NCBI GenBank assembly: GCA_001803705.1
Contig: MHDY01000196.1
Location: forward strand, 1 to 13,751
DNA length: 13,751 nucleotides
From: Nitrospirae bacterium GWC2_56_14
GTDB lineage: Bacteria; Nitrospirota; UBA9217
Reading direction: 5' to 3'
Each line of letters begins with the position of its first letter. Within the stretch, counting starts at the first letter, position 1. A program made the translations under genes and the position numbers. The notes below the pieces were generated by a model. That model was given only the letters and a program-made list of their open reading frames with translations, did no database searches and had not been told where the DNA came from. Of this stretch, positions 5,606 through 13,751 are shown piece by piece.

Positions 5606-6266
5606 CCGCAGCCTCGATCAGCGCCTTTACGCCCGGCTCTACGTCAGTGTACTTGATGCCGTAAAGAAAGGTTCCGGGCGAGCCCGGGACCTTATCGACG
5701 CGGGCGATCTCTCCGTACCCGGTGACGTGCTGGCCGTTGGAAAGAAAGAACGAGAAGTACACACCATCGCCTTTCGAAAGTGGTTCCTCTGCGCTGATGA
5801 GCATCCCGCTGGCGCTGATATTCTCCGTGCGGAACGAAAGCGGCCGGTTCTTGAATCTTCCGGTAATGGCGATGGCCAGAGCGGCCCGGTAGGACTTTCT
5901 CGGCGCGATACTCAGGAATTGCTGCATCTTCATGTGAAGGAGGACCGGTTTGACCGGCATGGTAAAGAACGCATTGGGCTTGCATTGACGTATCCGCTCC
6001 CGGTGGGCGAGAGTGTCCTTGCAAATAAGGATGACGGACACTTCCGTCAGTTCCTTGCTTTTTCTGATAAGGCTGAAGAGCTCCTCGCTCTTCATGCCGG
6101 GCAGTTCGAGCTTGCTGACGATGAGGTCGACCTTCTCCTTCTTGTGGACCTTCAGGATATCATCGTTCGTTGCCGCGGTAAATACGGCAACGCCCGCGCG
6201 CTCGAGAAAACTGCTTTTCTCCACGATCGGTTTTTTCAGTTCTTGCGCCAGCAGCACCTTTTTCAT
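5595..6266 (-). CDS. Degenerate receiver plus PilZ domain protein (c-di-GMP effector)
   Basis: This 223-residue cytosolic protein has two domains. Residues 1-118 follow a response-regulator receiver pattern (VDLIVSKLELPGM near 46-58, then NAFFTMPVKP near 98-107). The acidic pair at the N-terminus is replaced (AQE), the phospho-acceptor position is Lys52, and the usual Lys before the conserved Pro is Met. It is therefore a pseudo-receiver and should not take phosphate by the normal route. Residues 121-220 are a PilZ domain with the c-di-GMP motif RKSYR (R123, R127) and the downstream N.S..G motif (N149, S151, G154), both intact. It should bind cyclic di-GMP. The partner is unknown. A promoter lies just upstream, so it is probably transcribed alone. 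It is about 3 kb from the HD-GYP phosphodiesterase, a plausible but unproved functional link. Confidence 0.9.
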   Translation of the reverse strand: MKKVLLAQELKKPIVEKSSFLERAGVAVFTAATNDDILKVHKKEKVDLIVSKLELPGMKSEELFSLIRKSKELTEVSVILICKDTLAHRERIRQCKPNAFFTMPVKPVLLHMKMQQFLSIAPRKSYRAALAIAITGRFKNRPLSFRTENISASGMLISAEEPLSKGDGVYFSFFLSNGQHVTGYGEIARVDKVPGSPGTFLYGIKYTDVEPGVKALIEAAVKK

Positions 6267-6303
6267 CGATCTCGCCCTTGATCACGTCAGATAGCAATGA
6301 TTC

Positions 6304-6334
6304 AATATACCACAGCTTTCTGTATCGCGTCCAA
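6304..6334 (-). promoter_or_regulatory. Candidate promoter of the PilZ gene
   Basis: On the minus strand an extended -10, TGG-TATATT (TATATT is 6304-6309), is preceded by TTGGAC (6329-6334) at a wide 19-base spacing. The TG motif can compensate for poor spacing. Transcription would start near 6297, about 30 bases before the ATG at 6266. Confidence 0.5.
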
Positions 6335-6418
6335 CGGACTTTTTTGCCTCCTCGCGGCTCCAATGTTTTTGATCCAGGTTTATCAGGGTTGGTAGAACTG
6401 CGCGGTGTCTGAAACAGC

Positions 6419-6452
6419 ACGGGCGCAGACCGATAGAATGATCTGCGCCCGT
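6419..6452 (-). terminator. Stem-loop after the dienelactone hydrolase gene
   Basis: A perfect 11-bp stem (ACGGGCGCAGA at 6419-6429 with TCTGCGCCCGT at 6442-6452) closes a 12-base loop and lies 22 bases past the hydrolase stop. Reading on the minus strand, the stem is followed by GCTGTTTC rather than a clean T run, so it may be a weak terminator or an mRNA 3'-end stabiliser. Confidence 0.55.
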
Positions 6453-6474
6453 CTCCGTTAATGATATTGAATCC

Positions 6475-7284
6475 CTATTTTTTAAATATTTCCTTAAAAA
6501 ACGCCGTCATATCGGCCCAGGACTTTTTGTCAGCCTTTGCATTGTAGGCCAGCGGGAGCTTAAACTTCAGCCCCAGCTTTGTTGCATCGGGATTAGTGAA
6601 GGCGTGTACCGCGCCGGGATAGGAGATGAACTTGAAATCAGCCTTGGCGTCCGTCATTTCCTTTTTGAACGCCTCGATCCCCTCAGGGGTAATGAACTTG
6701 TCGTCACCGCCGTGATACACCCTGATCTTCGCCTTGATCGCGCCAGGCTCCGCCGCCTGAACCGCACCCAGGCTGCCGTGGAAACTGGCAATGCCCTTGA
6801 GGTCAACGCCCTGCCGCGCCATGTTCAGGACCACGCCGCCGCCGAAACAGTAGCCGATGGCCGCCATATTGGCAGGATCAACGGTCTGCTGCTTCTTTAA
6901 GAATTCCTGGGCAGCGAGGAACCGCGCCTTGCCGTCTTCGTTGAAATGCTTCATGACCTCCGAGGAGAATTTCCCGGCCTCTTCGGGATGCATGGCCTGC
7001 TTGCCATCGCCGTACATGTCCACGGCAAGAGCGGTATAGCCGAGCTTCGCCAGCATCCGCGCGCGCTTGCGTGCAAACTCGTTATGCCCCCACCATTCGT
7101 GCACCACGAGCACGCCGGGCCGCGGCCCCTTGATGTTCTCGTCAAAGGCCAGATAGCCCTTCAGGACCATGCTTCCCGCGGTGTACTCCACCGGCTTCCC
7201 TTTGATCTTCGGAGCAGCGTCCGCCAAACCAGCCACAAACAATACACTTACCACACCCATGATTCCCATCAGCAGTTTATTCAT
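6475..7284 (-). CDS. Exported dienelactone hydrolase family protein
   Basis: This 269-residue alpha/beta-hydrolase starts with a signal peptide (residues 1-23, cleavage after ADA), so it should act in the periplasm. The family triad is visible: nucleophile Cys146 in GYCFGGG, Asp194 or Asp195 in HGGDDKFITP, and His227 in GAVHAFTNP. The VVHEWWGHNEFAR block near residues 60-72 is also typical. Characterised dienelactone hydrolases open the lactone ring in chlorocatechol breakdown, but most family members, and especially exported ones, have unknown ester or lactone substrates. The ribosome-binding site AAGGAGG is excellent and sits about five bases before the ATG. No aromatic-degradation genes are nearby. 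It appears to be a single-gene unit ending in a stem-loop. Family secure; substrate unknown. Confidence 0.93.
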   Translation of the reverse strand: MNKLLMGIMGVVSVLFVAGLADAAPKIKGKPVEYTAGSMVLKGYLAFDENIKGPRPGVLVVHEWWGHNEFARKRARMLAKLGYTALAVDMYGDGKQAMHPEEAGKFSSEVMKHFNEDGKARFLAAQEFLKKQQTVDPANMAAIGYCFGGGVVLNMARQGVDLKGIASFHGSLGAVQAAEPGAIKAKIRVYHGGDDKFITPEGIEAFKKEMTDAKADFKFISYPGAVHAFTNPDATKLGLKFKLPLAYNAKADKKSWADMTAFFKEIFKK

Positions 7285-7352
7285 GACAGCCTCCTTTTTT
7301 GGGGGAACAGATTTTCTCCTCCGGCATGTTGATGATCCTGAAGCAAGTCTTT

Positions 7353-7435
7353 TTAACCGCGGAGACGCAGAGACACAGAGAAAGGCGCATTACTGCTGTC
7401 TGCTCTTCTCGGCGTCTCAGCGCCTCTGCGGTGAA
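7353..7435. repeat. Inverted-repeat element, about 83 bp (family 4)
   Basis: The left arm (7353-7384) starts TTAACCGCGGAGACGCAGAG and the right arm (7405-7435) ends CGCCTCTGCGGTGAA. The reverse complement of the right arm matches the left with scattered mismatches. The CCGCGGAGACGCAGAGA motif is a widely seen intergenic repeat. It sits between the hydrolase start and the smpB stop. The rest of the 7285-7521 gap shows no gene. Confidence 0.75.
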
Positions 7436-7521
7436 TTCTAGTTTCTGTTATTCGAACAAGGAAACATCCGCTACTTACATAGTTTACCACGAGAAAGAGG
7501 AGGTTGTGGCGAGGGGAGGAG

Positions 7522-7989
7522 TTAGCGGTTCCGGTCCTTCATGACGCGGTCTATTTCCCGCTTGGATTCCTTTTCCTTGATCGTATCCCGTTTATCAAAG
7601 GCCTTTTTGCCTTTTGCGAGGCCGATAAGCACCTTGGCCTTGCCGCGCACGAAATAGATCTTGAGCGGGATGAGTGTGAAGCCTTTTTGCGTCATTTTCC
7701 AGGTAAGCTTGCGGATCTCTTCTTTATGCAGCAGGAGCTTGCGCGTCCGGAGCGGGTCGTGGTTCGCCAGATTGCCTTGGGGATAGTGGCTGATGGTCCC
7801 ATTCAGCAGGAACATCTCCTCGTTCTTCACGATGGCGTAGCTGTCGGTGAGGTTCGCAAGCCCCAGGCGCAGGGACTTCACTTCCGTCCCGACGAGGGCG
7901 ATGCCCGCCTCAACGGTCTCTTCGATGAAGTAATCGTGGTGTGCCTTGCGGTTCGTGGTTACTGCGCTGTCTTCTTGTTTTTTAGTCAT
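7522..7989 (-). CDS. smpB: SsrA-binding protein SmpB
   Basis: SmpB binds tmRNA and carries it to stalled ribosomes so that truncated messages are released and the nascent chain is tagged for degradation. The 155-residue length is normal. Family blocks are complete: NRKAHHDYFIEE at 13-24, GTEVKSLR at 34-41, HDPLRTRKLLLHKEEI at 77-92 and GLAKGKKAFDKRDTIKEK at 123-140, followed by the basic C-terminal tail that enters the mRNA channel. It begins 19 bases after the vapC stop with only a weak ribosome-binding site, so it is probably transcribed from the vapBC promoter. I do not see the tmRNA gene itself in this window. Confidence 0.97.
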   Translation of the reverse strand: MTKKQEDSAVTTNRKAHHDYFIEETVEAGIALVGTEVKSLRLGLANLTDSYAIVKNEEMFLLNGTISHYPQGNLANHDPLRTRKLLLHKEEIRKLTWKMTQKGFTLIPLKIYFVRGKAKVLIGLAKGKKAFDKRDTIKEKESKREIDRVMKDRNR

Positions 7990-8008
7990 AATCAGGCTTG
8001 TCCCGGTA

Positions 8009-8428
8009 TCAGGGATGCATCATTTTAATTCCGTCGATACTCTTAAAATGCTTCCGGTCGAAGGTATAGATGGAGCATACCTCCGCCTCTTCGGCGAAGG
8101 CGAGGATCCACGCGTCTATGAAATCCATTGTACTCTCCCGGTATAAAGCAATGGAGCGGGAAATAACGGACTTGTCGCTGACCTCGACTCCATGCGTATG
8201 CAGGATGGCATTGAGCAGTGGCACGATCTCGTTCCGCTCAAGCCTGTAAAAGCTTTGCAGTACCCAGACCAGCTCCGCGATCACGACGGAAGGAATGAGG
8301 AGCCTGACCTCATCCTGTGCAGCCTTGAGCAAAAGGCGTTTAACCTCGTTCGCCTTGGCTGGATCGTCTTCGGTCAGGTAGCGGACCAGAAGATTGGTAT
8401 CGATTACAGCGCGTTTATCCTCGCCCAT
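8009..8428 (-). CDS. vapC: VapC-type PIN-domain toxin
   Basis: A 139-residue PIN-domain ribonuclease toxin. The acidic metal site is complete: Asp10 in VIDTNLLVRYL, Glu52 in IAELVWVL, Asp102/Asp105 in MDFIDAWILA and Asp124 in YTFDRKHFK. VapC toxins cut tRNA or rRNA to stop translation. The start at 8428 is preferred over an upstream in-frame ATG at 8473 because it gives the usual PIN length and an overlap of only 14 bases with vapB, with an AGGCAGG-like weak site upstream. Translation is coupled to the antitoxin. smpB follows 19 bases later on the same strand. Family assignment is very strong; the RNA target is unknown. Confidence 0.94.
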   Translation of the reverse strand: MGEDKRAVIDTNLLVRYLTEDDPAKANEVKRLLLKAAQDEVRLLIPSVVIAELVWVLQSFYRLERNEIVPLLNAILHTHGVEVSDKSVISRSIALYRESTMDFIDAWILAFAEEAEVCSIYTFDRKHFKSIDGIKMMHP

Positions 8429-8675
8429 CGCGCCTGCCTGCCTTTTTCCCGACATACGTTCTGGCTGCATCACGGACGGTGTCTGCGTCGGCAGACTTGC
8501 CCCGACCCCGGAGATACCCTTTATAGTCCATAAGGGACTGGGCCGGTTTGATCACGATCTTATCCTCTTCCTGCTCGAACACAACCACTCCGCCCTCTTT
8601 CAAATGCAAGAGGTCCCGTACTTTTTTGGGGAGCGTGATCTGGCCCTTCGAGGTTATTTTTGCCGTAACGGTCAT
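8415..8675 (-). CDS. vapB: AbrB-type VapB antitoxin
   Basis: This is an 86-residue antitoxin. Residues 3-45 form a SpoVT/AbrB swapped-hairpin DNA-binding domain (TAKITSKGQITLPKKVRDLL, then GGVVVFEQEEDKIVIKPA). The C-terminal part, rich in charged residues (RGRGKSADADTVRDAARTY), would bind and inhibit VapC. AAGGAG (8683-8688) lies seven bases before the ATG. The gene overlaps vapC by 14 bases. Its promoter, just upstream, is overlapped by an inverted repeat that could be the operator for the VapBC complex. It lies downstream of priA on the same strand but appears to have its own promoter. Confidence 0.93.
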   Translation of the reverse strand: MTVTAKITSKGQITLPKKVRDLLHLKEGGVVVFEQEEDKIVIKPAQSLMDYKGYLRGRGKSADADTVRDAARTYVGKKAGRRDGRG

Positions 8676-8701
8676 GGCCCGACTCCTTACTTTTACCTTA
8701 C

Positions 8702-8743
8702 GTCCTTACATGTGATTGTAACCAAGGACGAGGGAATATTCAA
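8702..8743 (-). promoter_or_regulatory. vapBC promoter with overlapping inverted repeat
   Basis: On the minus strand TTGAAT (8738-8743) and TACAAT (8715-8720) are exactly 17 bases apart. An inverted repeat with outer arms GTCCTT (8702-8707) and AAGGAC (8724-8729), and inner TTACA/TGTAA (8706-8710, 8717-8721), covers the -10 box and start region. It is a good operator candidate for autoregulation. Transcription would begin near 8708, leaving a leader of about 33 bases. The three GTAAGG-like copies in that leader may be additional contacts. Confidence 0.6.
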
Positions 8744-8780
8744 GCGGAAAATAGAGGTTGCGATGGTTTCCTCCCGACTG

Positions 8781-8816
8781 CTGCACCCTGGCCCCTGGAC
8801 CCTGCCCCCCCCCTTG
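8781..8816. repeat. CCCTGG-rich tandem remnant and C9 run
   Basis: Between the vapBC promoter and the priA stop lie short tandem units of the CCCTGGCCCCTGGACCCTG type (about 8786-8804) and then nine consecutive C (8805-8813). This looks like the edge of a degenerate tandem intergenic repeat. No gene is visible. Confidence 0.4.
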
Positions 8817-10988
<2,172 letters not shown>

Positions 10989-11140
10989 TTCGGATTGCGG
11001 ATTGCGGATTTCGGATTGAGAACTTGAACAATTACCTGTGGGCTACAGCAAACAACGATAGACGCTCACTTCAGTGGGGGGTGATAAAATCAGTCGGTTT
11101 GGACTGCAAAATCCGCAATCCGAAATCCGCAATCCGCAAT
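10989..11140. repeat. Inverted-repeat element of CGGATTG units filling the nrdR-priA gap (family 5)
   Basis: The left arm (10989-11019) is built of repeated CGGATTG/CGGATTT units. The right arm (about 11106-11140) is built of the complementary AATCCG units, and the two arms are near-perfect reverse complements over about 30 bases. The element covers the entire 152-base gap: its left edge touches the priA ATG and its right edge touches the nrdR stop codon. The interior shows nothing gene-like. Such ATCCGCAATCCG arrays occur as intergenic repeats in other genomes. Confidence 0.8.
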
Positions 11141-11623
11141 TTAAGCGCCGTCTTTCAGGGCTTTCAATTCCTTGCTGCCCAGGATGTCCTTGAGCTCGCT
11201 CATGAACTCGTTGATGTCCTTGAAGGAACGGTAGACCGAAGCGAACCGGACATAGGCGACCTCATCGAGCTTGTGCAGCCGCTCCATCACCTCTTCGCCC
11301 ACGACGGTGCTCGGGATCTCCTTGAGCCCCTTTTCCTGGAGCGCTTTTTCGATCTCTTCGACGGTCTTTTCGAGCATCTCCATGCTGATGGGGCGTTTTT
11401 CGCACGCTTTTTTGAGGCCGCTCAGGATCTTCAGCCGGTCAAAGGGCTCGCGGCGGGAATCCTTTTTAATGACCTGCGGCAGCATTTCCTCGACCCGTTC
11501 ATAGGTCGTGAACCGCCCCTCGCACTTGAGGCACTCCCGTCTCCTGCGGATGGATTCGCCTTCCTTCCCCATCCGGGAGTCCACTACTTTATTGTCGAGA
11601 CTGGTGCAATAGGGGCAGCGCAT
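11141..11623 (-). CDS. nrdR: Transcriptional repressor NrdR
   Basis: NrdR represses ribonucleotide reductase genes according to the ATP/dATP balance. The 160 residues show the N-terminal zinc ribbon with MRCPYC (C3, C6) and ECLKC (C31, C34), the basic RRRR stretch just before the second knuckle, and an ATP-cone (about 48-138) with DRLKILSGLKKACEKRPIS and the VAYVRFASVYRSF block. Family length is about 150-160. An AAAAGG site lies about eight bases upstream of the ATG, beside a perfect palindrome GGTTTAAACC (11624-11633). It lies between the dCMP deaminase and priA genes on one strand, a nucleotide-metabolism context that fits its role. I did not find a clear NrdR box here, so its targets are elsewhere. 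Confidence 0.97.
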   Translation of the reverse strand: MRCPYCTSLDNKVVDSRMGKEGESIRRRRECLKCEGRFTTYERVEEMLPQVIKKDSRREPFDRLKILSGLKKACEKRPISMEMLEKTVEEIEKALQEKGLKEIPSTVVGEEVMERLHKLDEVAYVRFASVYRSFKDINEFMSELKDILGSKELKALKDGA

Positions 11624-11637
11624 GGTTTAAACCTTTT

Positions 11638-11688
11638 GGCTCATAGCTCTTGGCTCGTAGCAGAAACTATGAGCTATCAGCTACGAGC
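11638..11688. repeat. GCTCRTAGC inverted-repeat element (family 6)
   Basis: Units GGCTCATAG (11638-11646) and GGCTCGTAGC (11652-11661) are followed by their complements CTATGAGC (11667-11674) and GCTACGAGC (11680-11688). The pairs are interleaved rather than nested, so alternative hairpins are possible. The element spans the nrdR-dCMP deaminase gap and enters the last codons of the deaminase gene (stop at 11677-11679). Confidence 0.65.
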
Positions 11689-12153
11689 TGGTTCTGACTT
11701 CTTATACTGCGTAATCTTGATTCCCGATTCCTTCAGCATCTCCGCAGCCAGCGCATCGGGATAACCGTCCTCGAAAATGATGTGCTTGACGCCGGAGTTG
11801 ATGATCATTTTTGCGCAGATGCCGCAGGGCTGGTTCGTGCAGTAGAGCGTGGCGCCGTCGATGTTCGTTCCGTGCTTGGCAGCCTGGATGATGGCGTTCT
11901 GTTCGGCATGGAGCCCCCGGCAGATCTCATGGCGCTCTCCCGAAGGGATGCCCATCTGCTCGCGCAGACATCCACGGACGAGACAATGTTCAATGCCCGA
12001 CGGCGTGCCGTTGTATCCCGTGGCGAGGATGTTCTTGTCCTTGACGAGCACGGCCCCAACCTGGCGGCGAAGGCAGGTTGCGCGCCGCTTCACCAGGTGC
12101 GCGATCTCCATGAAATATTCGTCCCACGAGGGGCGCTGCTGTTTGATCGTCAT
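11677..12153 (-). CDS. Deoxycytidylate (dCMP) deaminase
   Basis: The enzyme converts dCMP to dUMP, feeding thymidylate synthesis. It is 158 residues from the chosen ATG at 12153. The zinc site of the cytidine/deoxycytidylate deaminase fold is complete: His82 and Glu84 in HAEQNAI, and Cys110 and Cys113 in PCGIC. The N-terminus (RPSWDEYFMEIAHLVKRRAT) and the VGAVLVKDKNILATGYNGTP block are typical of the dCMP deaminase/ComEB group, including the extra Cys/His residues around CLREQ...RHEIC. A TTG ten codons upstream (12183) also opens the frame but lies inside a repeat element, so it is unlikely. GAGC about six bases before the ATG is the only ribosome-binding candidate. Context with glyA and nrdR fits dTMP supply. 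Confidence 0.95.
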   Translation of the reverse strand: MTIKQQRPSWDEYFMEIAHLVKRRATCLRRQVGAVLVKDKNILATGYNGTPSGIEHCLVRGCLREQMGIPSGERHEICRGLHAEQNAIIQAAKHGTNIDGATLYCTNQPCGICAKMIINSGVKHIIFEDGYPDALAAEMLKESGIKITQYKKSEPARS

Positions 12154-12168
12154 AATAAGCTCAAAACC

Positions 12169-12267
12169 TTTGACACTGATCAAGGCGGATAACGGCTATG
12201 AAGAGGCAGTTAAGGCTTCTGCACTATCCGCCCTTATCCGTTCTTCATCCGCCTCTTCCGTGTCAAA
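12169..12267. repeat. Inverted-repeat element of GGCGGAT units, 99 bp (family 7)
   Basis: Outer ends TTTGACAC (12169-12176) and GTGTCAAA (12260-12267) are perfect reverse complements. Inside, AAGGCGGATAACGG on the left and CCGCCCTTATCCGTTCTTCA plus TCCGCCTCTT on the right are complementary with shifts. The element occupies nearly all of the gap between glyA and the dCMP deaminase gene and ends 15 bases before the deaminase ATG. Confidence 0.75.
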
Positions 12268-12277
12268 ATCTCTGCTG

Positions 12278-13516
12278 TTACGCTTTGAACAGCGGGAACT
12301 TGCTGCAGAACGCCTTGGTCCGCTCCTTGAGCGCCGCCACTTTTTCGGGCGTCTTATGGTTCGCCAGCACTTCGCAGATAAGGTCGCCGATGTACTTCAT
12401 TTCCGGCTCGCGCATGCCGCGCGTGGTCACGATCGGCGTGCCGAGGCGGATGCCGCTGGTCACCACCGGCGGTTTCTGGTCATAGGGGATGCTGTTCTTG
12501 TTGCACGTGATGCCGGCCGCATCGAGCGCCTTTTCGGCCTCGTTGCCCGTGATGCCCTTGGGCGTGAGGTCCACGAGCATCAGGTGGTTGTCCGTGCCGC
12601 CCGAAACGATGCGGAAGCCGTCGGCCACGAGCACCTGCGAAAGCGCCTGGGCGTTCTTCTTCACCTGGGTCTGATACTCCTTGAACTCCGGCTGGAGCGC
12701 TTCCTTGAACGAGACCGCCTTGGCCGCGATGACATGCACCAGCGGGCCGCCCTGGATGCCCGGGAAGATGACCTTGTCCACGGCCTTGCCGAACTGCTCT
12801 TTGCACATGATCATGCCGCCGCGCGGGCCGCGCAGCGTTTTGTGCGTCGTGGTCGTAACGAAATCCGCATAGGGCACCGGGCTCGGGTGCACTCCCGCCG
12901 CGATGAGACCGGCGATGTGGGCGATGTCGACCATGAGCAGAGCGCCGACCTTGTCCGCGATCTTCCGGAACCGTGCGAAATCGAGAATGCGGGAATAGGC
13001 GCTGTAGCCGGCCACGATCATCTTCGGCTTATGCTCGGTTGCAAGCCGCTCCACTTCGTCGTAGTCGATCAGTTCTGTTTTTTTATCCACCCCATAGGAG
13101 AAGGACTGGTAGAGCTGGCCGGAGAAGCTGACCGACGCGCCGTGCGTCAGATGTCCGCCATGCGGCAGCGCCATGCCGAGGATCGTGTCGCCGGGCTTGA
13201 GCACGCTGAAGTACACGGCCATGTTCGCCGTGGAGCCTGAATGGGGCTGTACATTTACGTGTTCACAGCCGAAGAGCTGCTTGGCCCGTTCGATGGCCAG
13301 CGTTTCCACGGCATCGGCAAACTCGCATCCGCCGTAGTAGCGGCGGTTGGGATACCCTTCCGCATATTTATTCGTGAACACCGAGCCCTGCGCTTCGAGC
13401 ACGGCCTGGCTCACATAATTCTCCGATGCAATGAGAACGATCTTGGAAAGCTCGCGCTCTTCCTCGCCTTTGATCGCGTTGTATACATCGATATCTGCAG
13501 CTTTGAGTTCTAACAT
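12278..13516 (-). CDS. glyA: Serine hydroxymethyltransferase
   Basis: GlyA interconverts serine and glycine using pyridoxal phosphate and tetrahydrofolate, supplying methylene-THF for thymidylate and purine synthesis. The 412-residue length is typical. Visible signatures are IASENYVSQAV (29-39), TNKYAEGYPNRRYYGG (48-63), PHSGSTAN (91-98), VDIAHIAGLIAAG (196-208) and the PLP-binding TTTTHKTLRGPRGG with Lys226. The C-terminal SGIRLGTPIVTTRGM block is intact. AAAGGA lies about seven bases before the ATG. The gene follows rpiB and precedes the dCMP deaminase gene on the same strand, a common arrangement. No glycine riboswitch was seen in the 143-base leader, which is mainly a repeat element. Confidence 0.98.
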   Translation of the reverse strand: MLELKAADIDVYNAIKGEEERELSKIVLIASENYVSQAVLEAQGSVFTNKYAEGYPNRRYYGGCEFADAVETLAIERAKQLFGCEHVNVQPHSGSTANMAVYFSVLKPGDTILGMALPHGGHLTHGASVSFSGQLYQSFSYGVDKKTELIDYDEVERLATEHKPKMIVAGYSAYSRILDFARFRKIADKVGALLMVDIAHIAGLIAAGVHPSPVPYADFVTTTTHKTLRGPRGGMIMCKEQFGKAVDKVIFPGIQGGPLVHVIAAKAVSFKEALQPEFKEYQTQVKKNAQALSQVLVADGFRIVSGGTDNHLMLVDLTPKGITGNEAEKALDAAGITCNKNSIPYDQKPPVVTSGIRLGTPIVTTRGMREPEMKYIGDLICEVLANHKTPEKVAALKERTKAFCSKFPLFKA

Positions 13517-13570
13517 GTTCTTGTCCTTTTAGTGGGAAAAATGTTTGAAGGTTTCGTAAAAATCCCTTTG

Positions 13571-13657
13571 CCGTCATTGCGAGGAGCGGAGCGACGCGGC
13601 AATCTCGATTTTACTCCTCTGAACTGCGAGATTGCTTCGCTACGCTCGCAAAGACGG
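13571..13657. repeat. CGTCATTGCGAGG-type palindromic element, 87 bp (family 8)
   Basis: The left arm (13571-13607) reads CCGTCATTGCGAGGAGCGGA and on to CAATCTCG. The right arm (13627-13657) reads CGAGATTGCTTCGCTACGCT and on to AAAGACGG; the arms are reverse complements with a few mismatches. This motif is a very widespread intergenic repeat across many bacterial phyla. It occupies the rpiB-glyA gap and ends two bases before the rpiB stop codon. Confidence 0.88.
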
Positions 13658-13659
13658 CT

Positions 13660-13751
13660 TTACGGCTTCGCAACGGTCTTTTCGATGTTAGTGATCTTAT
13701 CCAGCCGCAGCTGATGCCGGCCGCCGGCGAATTCCGTTTCAAGCCAGGTCC
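13660..13751 (-). CDS. rpiB: Ribose-5-phosphate isomerase B, C-terminal fragment
   Basis: The minus strand is open from the right edge to TAA at 13660-13662 and encodes the last 29 residues, TWLETEFAGGRHQLRLDKIT and then NIEKTVAKP. The FxGGRHxxRxxKI signature near the C-terminus is characteristic of RpiB/LacAB isomerases, which interconvert ribose-5-phosphate and ribulose-5-phosphate. The location directly upstream of glyA is the common rpiB-glyA arrangement. Only the tail is in the window, so active-site residues cannot be checked. Confidence 0.85.
   Translation of the reverse strand, partial: TWLETEFAGGRHQLRLDKITNIEKTVAKP

Noticed and set aside
7285..7521. tmRNA (ssrA) gene near smpB
   Set aside because: No tRNA-like ends or tag-peptide frame is visible; the gap is occupied by an inverted-repeat element and unremarkable sequence.
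11624..11633. GGTTTAAACC palindrome before nrdR as an NrdR box
   Set aside because: It does not match the AT-rich NrdR box pattern and overlaps the normal ribosome-binding region; a 10-base palindrome can arise by chance.
11849..13240. A 463-codon open frame on the plus strand opposite glyA and the dCMP deaminase gene
   Set aside because: It is antisense to two genes with complete family motifs, its translation is rich in Arg/Ala/His with no recognisable domain, and it is a GC-skew shadow frame.
13517..13657. Glycine riboswitch or T-box in the glyA leader
   Set aside because: The leader consists mainly of the CGTCATTGCGAGG-type repeat; I see none of the conserved riboswitch or T-box sequences.

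Overview
The window looks like a chromosomal segment from a moderately GC-rich Gram-negative bacterium. A diderm host is indicated by the lipoprotein, the exported hydrolase and the membrane-anchored HD-GYP sensor. The gene content (HD-GYP, PilZ fused to a receiver-like domain, a DUF6982-like protein, and an rpiB-glyA-dCMP deaminase-nrdR run) and the many palindromic intergenic repeats remind me of Nitrospirota or Desulfobacterota/Geobacter-like genomes. That placement is an impression, not a demonstration.

Layout, left half. The 3' end of a TPR protein (+) ends in a strong terminator. It converges with a DUF6982-like gene (-), which diverges from a two-gene operon (+) of an HD-GYP c-di-GMP phosphodiesterase sensor and a TPR-like lipoprotein. 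A convergent DUF167-alkD pair (-) follows. Next is an AT-richer island of about 1.2 kb with a RelE/ParE-type toxin-antitoxin pair (+), several palindromic repeats and a small orphan ORF. Then come a pseudo-receiver/PilZ protein (-) and an exported dienelactone hydrolase (-).

Layout, right half, all on the minus strand. In transcription order: rpiB (partial), glyA, dCMP deaminase, nrdR, priA, vapB, vapC, smpB. This is mostly nucleotide, one-carbon and replication housekeeping, with a VapBC toxin-antitoxin pair and the trans-translation factor SmpB at the end.

How the parts relate. The HD-GYP enzyme (c-di-GMP breakdown) and the PilZ protein (c-di-GMP binding) suggest local c-di-GMP signalling, although they are not in one operon. 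GlyA, dCMP deaminase and NrdR share thymidylate/dNTP supply and its control. Both toxin-antitoxin modules have a readable sigma-70-type promoter overlapped by an inverted repeat, as expected for autoregulation.

The most unusual property is the intergenic space. Almost every gene junction carries a long palindromic or inverted-repeat element of about 50-150 bp, and these belong to at least seven different sequence families. Two families are duplicated inside the window: an 89-bp element twice, and a 65-bp double-hairpin element twice plus a half copy. Several elements abut a start or stop codon to within 0-3 bases. I see no CRISPR array, phage genes, transposase, tRNA or rRNA, and no convincing novel multi-gene system. 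The repeat mosaic and the repeat-bracketed toxin-antitoxin island are the best leads.
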